Shown here: piece by piece, positions 61,151 through 64,000 of the stretch | Numbering within the stretch: position 1 is the stretch's first letter | How the letters are laid out: the number at the start of each line of letters is the position of its first letter | Assembly: GCA_032717465.1 (NCBI GenBank) | Contig: CM064665.1 | Location: 22,890,588 to 22,954,587, forward strand | Reading direction: 5' to 3' | Origin: Coenobita brevimanus | Taxonomy: Eukaryota; Arthropoda; Malacostraca; Decapoda; Coenobitidae | Length of the DNA stretch: 64,000 nt | Notes under the pieces: generated by a model | Databases searched by the model: none | The model's input: the letters and a program-made list of their open reading frames with translations, nothing else | Told to the model about the DNA's origin: nothing | Position numbers and translations under genes: made by a program

Positions 61151-61814
61151 CTATGCCAACACAGCACCCTACCCCACCTGCTTGCCTCATTAGGCTTATT
61201 ACCGCCCTTGTCCCTTCTTAACGACGCAATACACTACAACCACAAAAATCCAGTACACGTTTTCAGTAATTACCATGACAAGCGATATTACAAAATTGAA
61301 TCAGGTAATTGTGGGTGCGATTAGGGCCGGTGGTTAATTAGCATTCTTAGGTCCATAACACCATTAATTGCCTCCCAGATTACTCGCTTCTTACACAAGT
61401 TCTCCCACCAAAAATGACAATGCCTTTTTTTCTCTTTCTCTCTCCTCTCCCCGTAAAATACTTAATTATTCGATTTAGTGTATTTTTCTTGCCTTCGCAA
61501 CAGTGTAATATATATTTTCTTTCAGCAGATGAGGCATTTTAAAATATAGGCTATATTGTTAATTCATATTGTTTTAGCTCTTTTATGTTTTTTCCTGGTG
61601 TAAATGCACCAGTCTCAGTTTCTGTTGTGTATTTGTGTTCTTTGAAAGTTCATGAAGTTTTTAGTTTATTTCTTGCTGTATATGGGGCAACTGCAATGAA
61701 CATTGTATAATATCTGTCATGTTTAATATACTTTTGTTCTAATTTTATCTTGACTGTAAATGAGTCCTTTTTCAATTTTGTATCGGTGTTTGTTTCCCCC
61801 ACAGCGTATTGTTA
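61151..61814. other. Non-coding stretch, no gene recognised
   Basis: T-rich; no coding or repeat signal noticed. Confidence 0.4.
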
Positions 61815-62292
61815 TATTATGGGTATAACTTTAGAAGTAACCAATGTTACCAATTTTCATTATATTACGTCCCTGAACTATTCTAACTAAGACTTACCTT
61901 TTAGGCCTAGTTTGAGTTGGGGGAGCATATTTTGTAGGGGTAGTCATCTAGTGGCTTAGGTTAGGCTATCGCTCAGTAGCGGATGAATGTTGTGCCATAT
62001 TGGCTGGTGCAGGCGTGTGCACTTGGTCTATGTCAGGCCCTAGGTTAGGTTAGGTTAGGTTAGGTTAAGTTAGTTTGGGTTAATTTAATGCAGAATGGTG
62101 TGCTTTTAACTAATTTTGATCTTTAATTTTGGGGGATAAACCCTCTTTTGGAAATCTTACTCAAAATTCCAAAAAGGGGAGTTTCCACAAAAAATGAAGG
62201 TCAAAACTAATTAAAACACAGTATTTTGCATTGGAAAACATAAAAACAATATTAAAAGAAAACGTTGGTTACTTCTAAAAATTTACCATATT
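61815..62292. mobile_element. Foldback element with internal TTAGG array
   Basis: Outer inverted repeats: TTTAGAAGTAACCAATGTT (left, 61830) against TTTTTAGAAGTAACCAACGTT on the minus strand from about 62283. An inner inverted repeat joins 62087-62152 (AATGCAGAATGGTGTGC, AACTAATTTTGATCTTTAATT) with the reverse complement of 62165-62232 (AATGCAAAATACTGTGTTTT, TTAGTTTTGACCTTCATTTTT). About 230 bp of extra sequence in the left arm holds the TTAGG run. No coding capacity. Best read as a foldback MITE with an insertion or expansion. Confidence 0.65.
62041..62067 (+). repeat. Interstitial TTAGG (telomere-type) array
   Basis: Five complete TAGGT/TTAGG units followed by a degraded one (TTAAG). TTAGG is the arthropod telomere repeat. 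It is short and interstitial, inside the foldback element. Confidence 0.8.
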
Positions 62293-62584
62293 ATCAAACA
62301 TTTTCTGATCACATAACGAGTCAAAAAATAATTACCGTTGGGTACTTGTTTCGCTAGCTCTTCTTAAATTTCTATACCTTTTCTTTTTTAATTAGGAATT
62401 TCTAATAACTGACTTTATGTATTTACCCACTAAATGTGTTTCTTTAACTTTTATTATATATTTCTAATTGCATTCAATTTGCAAGCGATCACTTTCAATT
62501 AGTTTCCTTGGTTACTCTTTCCCCATCTTATTTAATGATATCCTTTGATTTTAAATTTTAAATGCTATCTATCTATCTACTTAT

Positions 62585-63596
62585 AAACTGATGCCTTAAT
62601 CCCGTAAGGGTTGACCACAAACAAATCGCCTCCATGTCGCCCTCTTCTCTGTCATTACGATACCCTCCAGACTTACTCCCCGGTCTCTGACATCTCCACT
62701 CCATCCCTCCAAGTCAACCTGGGTCTCCTCGTCCCTCTCCTCCCCCCTCCACCTCACTCACATACACTCTTCTTGTTGGTCTCTCACTCCCCATCCTGTC
62801 CACACTACCAAACCACCTCAGTGTATTTCTCCTAATGCTTTCTGTGTCATCGACATCCACACCACAACGCTCCTTTATGTCGTCATTTGTCACTCTGTTT
62901 CTTCATGTAACTCCACATGCTCCTCTTGAAAATTCATTTCCACTGCTCCCACTATTGGCTTGGGTCGTTCCAACAAGGTCCACTCTAGTATGTTAGAGTG
63001 GGTATCACATTACTGTCATGCAGCAATTGTTTTACATCCATGCTCATTTTCTTATTTCTTATCACTGCTTTCAATGAACCAGCAACCTTTCTCCCCTGTT
63101 CTACTCTTTCAAGTACGGTACTTTATCCTCTAAACTTCCATCCTTTCTCATCACACTACCCAAGTACTTAATTGCAGTCACATTTTCCATCCCGTCATTA
63201 TCCTGCCTCACGATGCATTCAATGACTTCACTGCTATCGAAGACTACAGTTTTGCTATTTCCTATATTCGCTTTTACATTAAATTTCGTACAAACTCTCC
63301 CAGACTCACTCACCAAGCCTTGTAGTTCCCTCTGGTCTTTATTTAACAATACAGTATCATCTGCTAACAATAGAACAAAAAGTTTCCAAATGCTGCCCTA
63401 TCTTATTAGGGCCGCTCCAACATCCACTGCACTACCTTGTATCTCTCATACCTCCATGAATATACAAACTGACCAACCATGGAGTTATGACACATCTCTC
63501 TTTCAATTCAACGTTCAAATAGAAAAATTCACTCGGTTTCTCATCCATACGCACTGCATCCATACTGTTCACGGGATTCAACAGCTCATTTACTCC
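62585..63596 (-). mobile_element. Family A RTE-like LINE, copy 3 (decayed)
   Basis: Minus strand. 3' end text AACTGATGCCTTAATCCC at 62588, CCACCTCAGTGTATTTCTCC and GTCGTCATTTGTCACTCTG (C-terminal region), then the RT palm. The 5' edge lies at the TA array at 63597, exactly where copies 1 and 2 have a CCATATAT stretch. Confidence 0.8.
63101..63370 (-). pseudogene. Family A LINE RT fragment, copy 3
   Basis: About 89 open codons: LADDTVLLNKDQRELQGLV (catalytic FADD with F changed to L), SKTVVFDSSEVIECIV, MENVTAIKYLGSVMRKDGSL. Corresponds to 49390-49600 of copy 2 and matches it block by block. Many stops outside this span. Non-functional. Confidence 0.78.

Positions 63597-63659
<63 letters not shown>
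63597..63659. repeat. (TA)n microsatellite
   Basis: About 31 TA units between the family A copy and the repeat below. Confidence 0.98.
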
Positions 63660-63661
<2 letters not shown>

Positions 63662-63662
<1 letters not shown>

Positions 63663-64000
63663 CAGCGTTGTTAGTGTGTTTCTTTGCTTGCTTGTTTGTC
63701 CTTCAGTTACGCCCAAATCAAGAGCCAGAGACCCCCAGACTCGTATAAATTCTTAATCAGGGTGACCCAAGGATGGTTTTAGGGGGGTGAAAATTCAGAT
63801 CTGGGTCATTTCAGGTCACCGGTAAAGTGTTCACCTTTTTGGTCCTGGCAACGTCGGATACCCCTGCAGCCGAATTTTTGGAATGGAGATTCACATGACC
63901 TCCAGTTCGGACATAGGCTATGTGACGTTGACCTCCGAGGTCATTTGAGGTCACCGGCAATAATGAACAGGTGCGCACAAATACTGTGCATTAGTCTGCG
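63662..64000 (+). repeat. GTTTGTTTGT-type dispersed repeat, right edge
   Basis: TGTTAGTGTGTTTCTTTGCT, TGCTTGTTTGTCCTTCAG, then GACCCCCAGACTCG and two AGGTCACCGG words with a GGTCATTTCAGGTCACC stretch. Related in style to 32.23-32.56 kb and the 4.25-kb repeat. It runs off the window. Confidence 0.5.

Overview
This window reads as nuclear DNA of an arthropod, most likely a decapod crustacean. That is inferred from the dense mix of several non-LTR reverse transcriptase families, a short interstitial TTAGG array (the arthropod telomere repeat), tRNA-derived SINEs, and very long TA, AC, GT and GA microsatellites. There is no bacterial-type gene organisation, no operon and no CRISPR array. Only two stretches look like possible host-gene material: a CRE/YY1-type promoter with an 11-codon first exon ending in a strong 5' splice site (about 44.32-44.47 kb), and a second CRE/CCAAT/E-box cluster at 47.35 kb. 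Both are tentative.

Layout. 0-1.35 kb is a 28-bp polypyrimidine minisatellite. 1.9-3.4 kb is a degenerate TGACCTGA-rich repeat. 4.25-4.82 kb is a dispersed repeat with short inverted ends. 5.7-6.9 kb is a diverged ~135-bp tandem repeat, with more units at 11.1 and 12.5 kb. 7.0-9.09 kb is an RTE-like LINE on the minus strand (family A, copy 1), joined head to head with a Jockey/CR1-like LINE on the plus strand (family B, copy 1, 9.09-10.9 kb). 12.7-14.3 kb is purine-rich. 14.34-15.5 kb is a unit bounded by long inverted repeats that holds an intact 201-codon ORF of a widespread but uncharacterised invertebrate family. 16.66-17.08 kb is a LINE endonuclease remnant and 20.3-20.9 kb a Ty3/Gypsy RT-RNase H remnant.

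21.1-29.5 kb holds copies of a hairpin-plus-tRNA-like repeat (called S1 here), a chimeric element in which an unrelated basic ORF carries the 3' UTR of LINE family C (21.48-22.75 kb), and a ~290-bp satellite with GGGG/CCCC hairpins invaded by a SINE (S2). 34.5-35.7 kb combines S1, a long TA array and another SINE (S3). 36.8-37.05 kb is a hairpin MITE. 38.6-42.4 kb is a second family B LINE on the minus strand. 43.14-43.50 kb is an exact 4 x 90-bp tandem array. 44.8-45.2 kb is a second MITE. 45.3-47.2 kb is an RTE element with an intact 632-codon reverse transcriptase, the only long intact gene here. 48.1-50.5 kb holds S1, TA arrays and family A copy 2. 50.5-56.6 kb is a nearly complete family C LINE (gag-like ORF1, then endonuclease/RT/RNase H ORF2), decayed. 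57.3-58.1 kb has family B fragments. 59.4-60.0 kb is S1. 61.8-62.3 kb is a foldback element containing the TTAGG array. 62.6-63.6 kb is family A copy 3.

How the parts relate. Nearly everything recognisable depends on LINE reverse transcription: autonomous LINEs (families A, B, C and RTE), parasites that would use their machinery (S1, S2, S3 and the chimeric ORF element) and MITEs that need an unseen transposase. TA arrays sit flush against the ends of most of these elements, so microsatellites and element ends appear to be linked. Element boundaries are estimates by eye; copy relationships were found by reading, not by alignment software.
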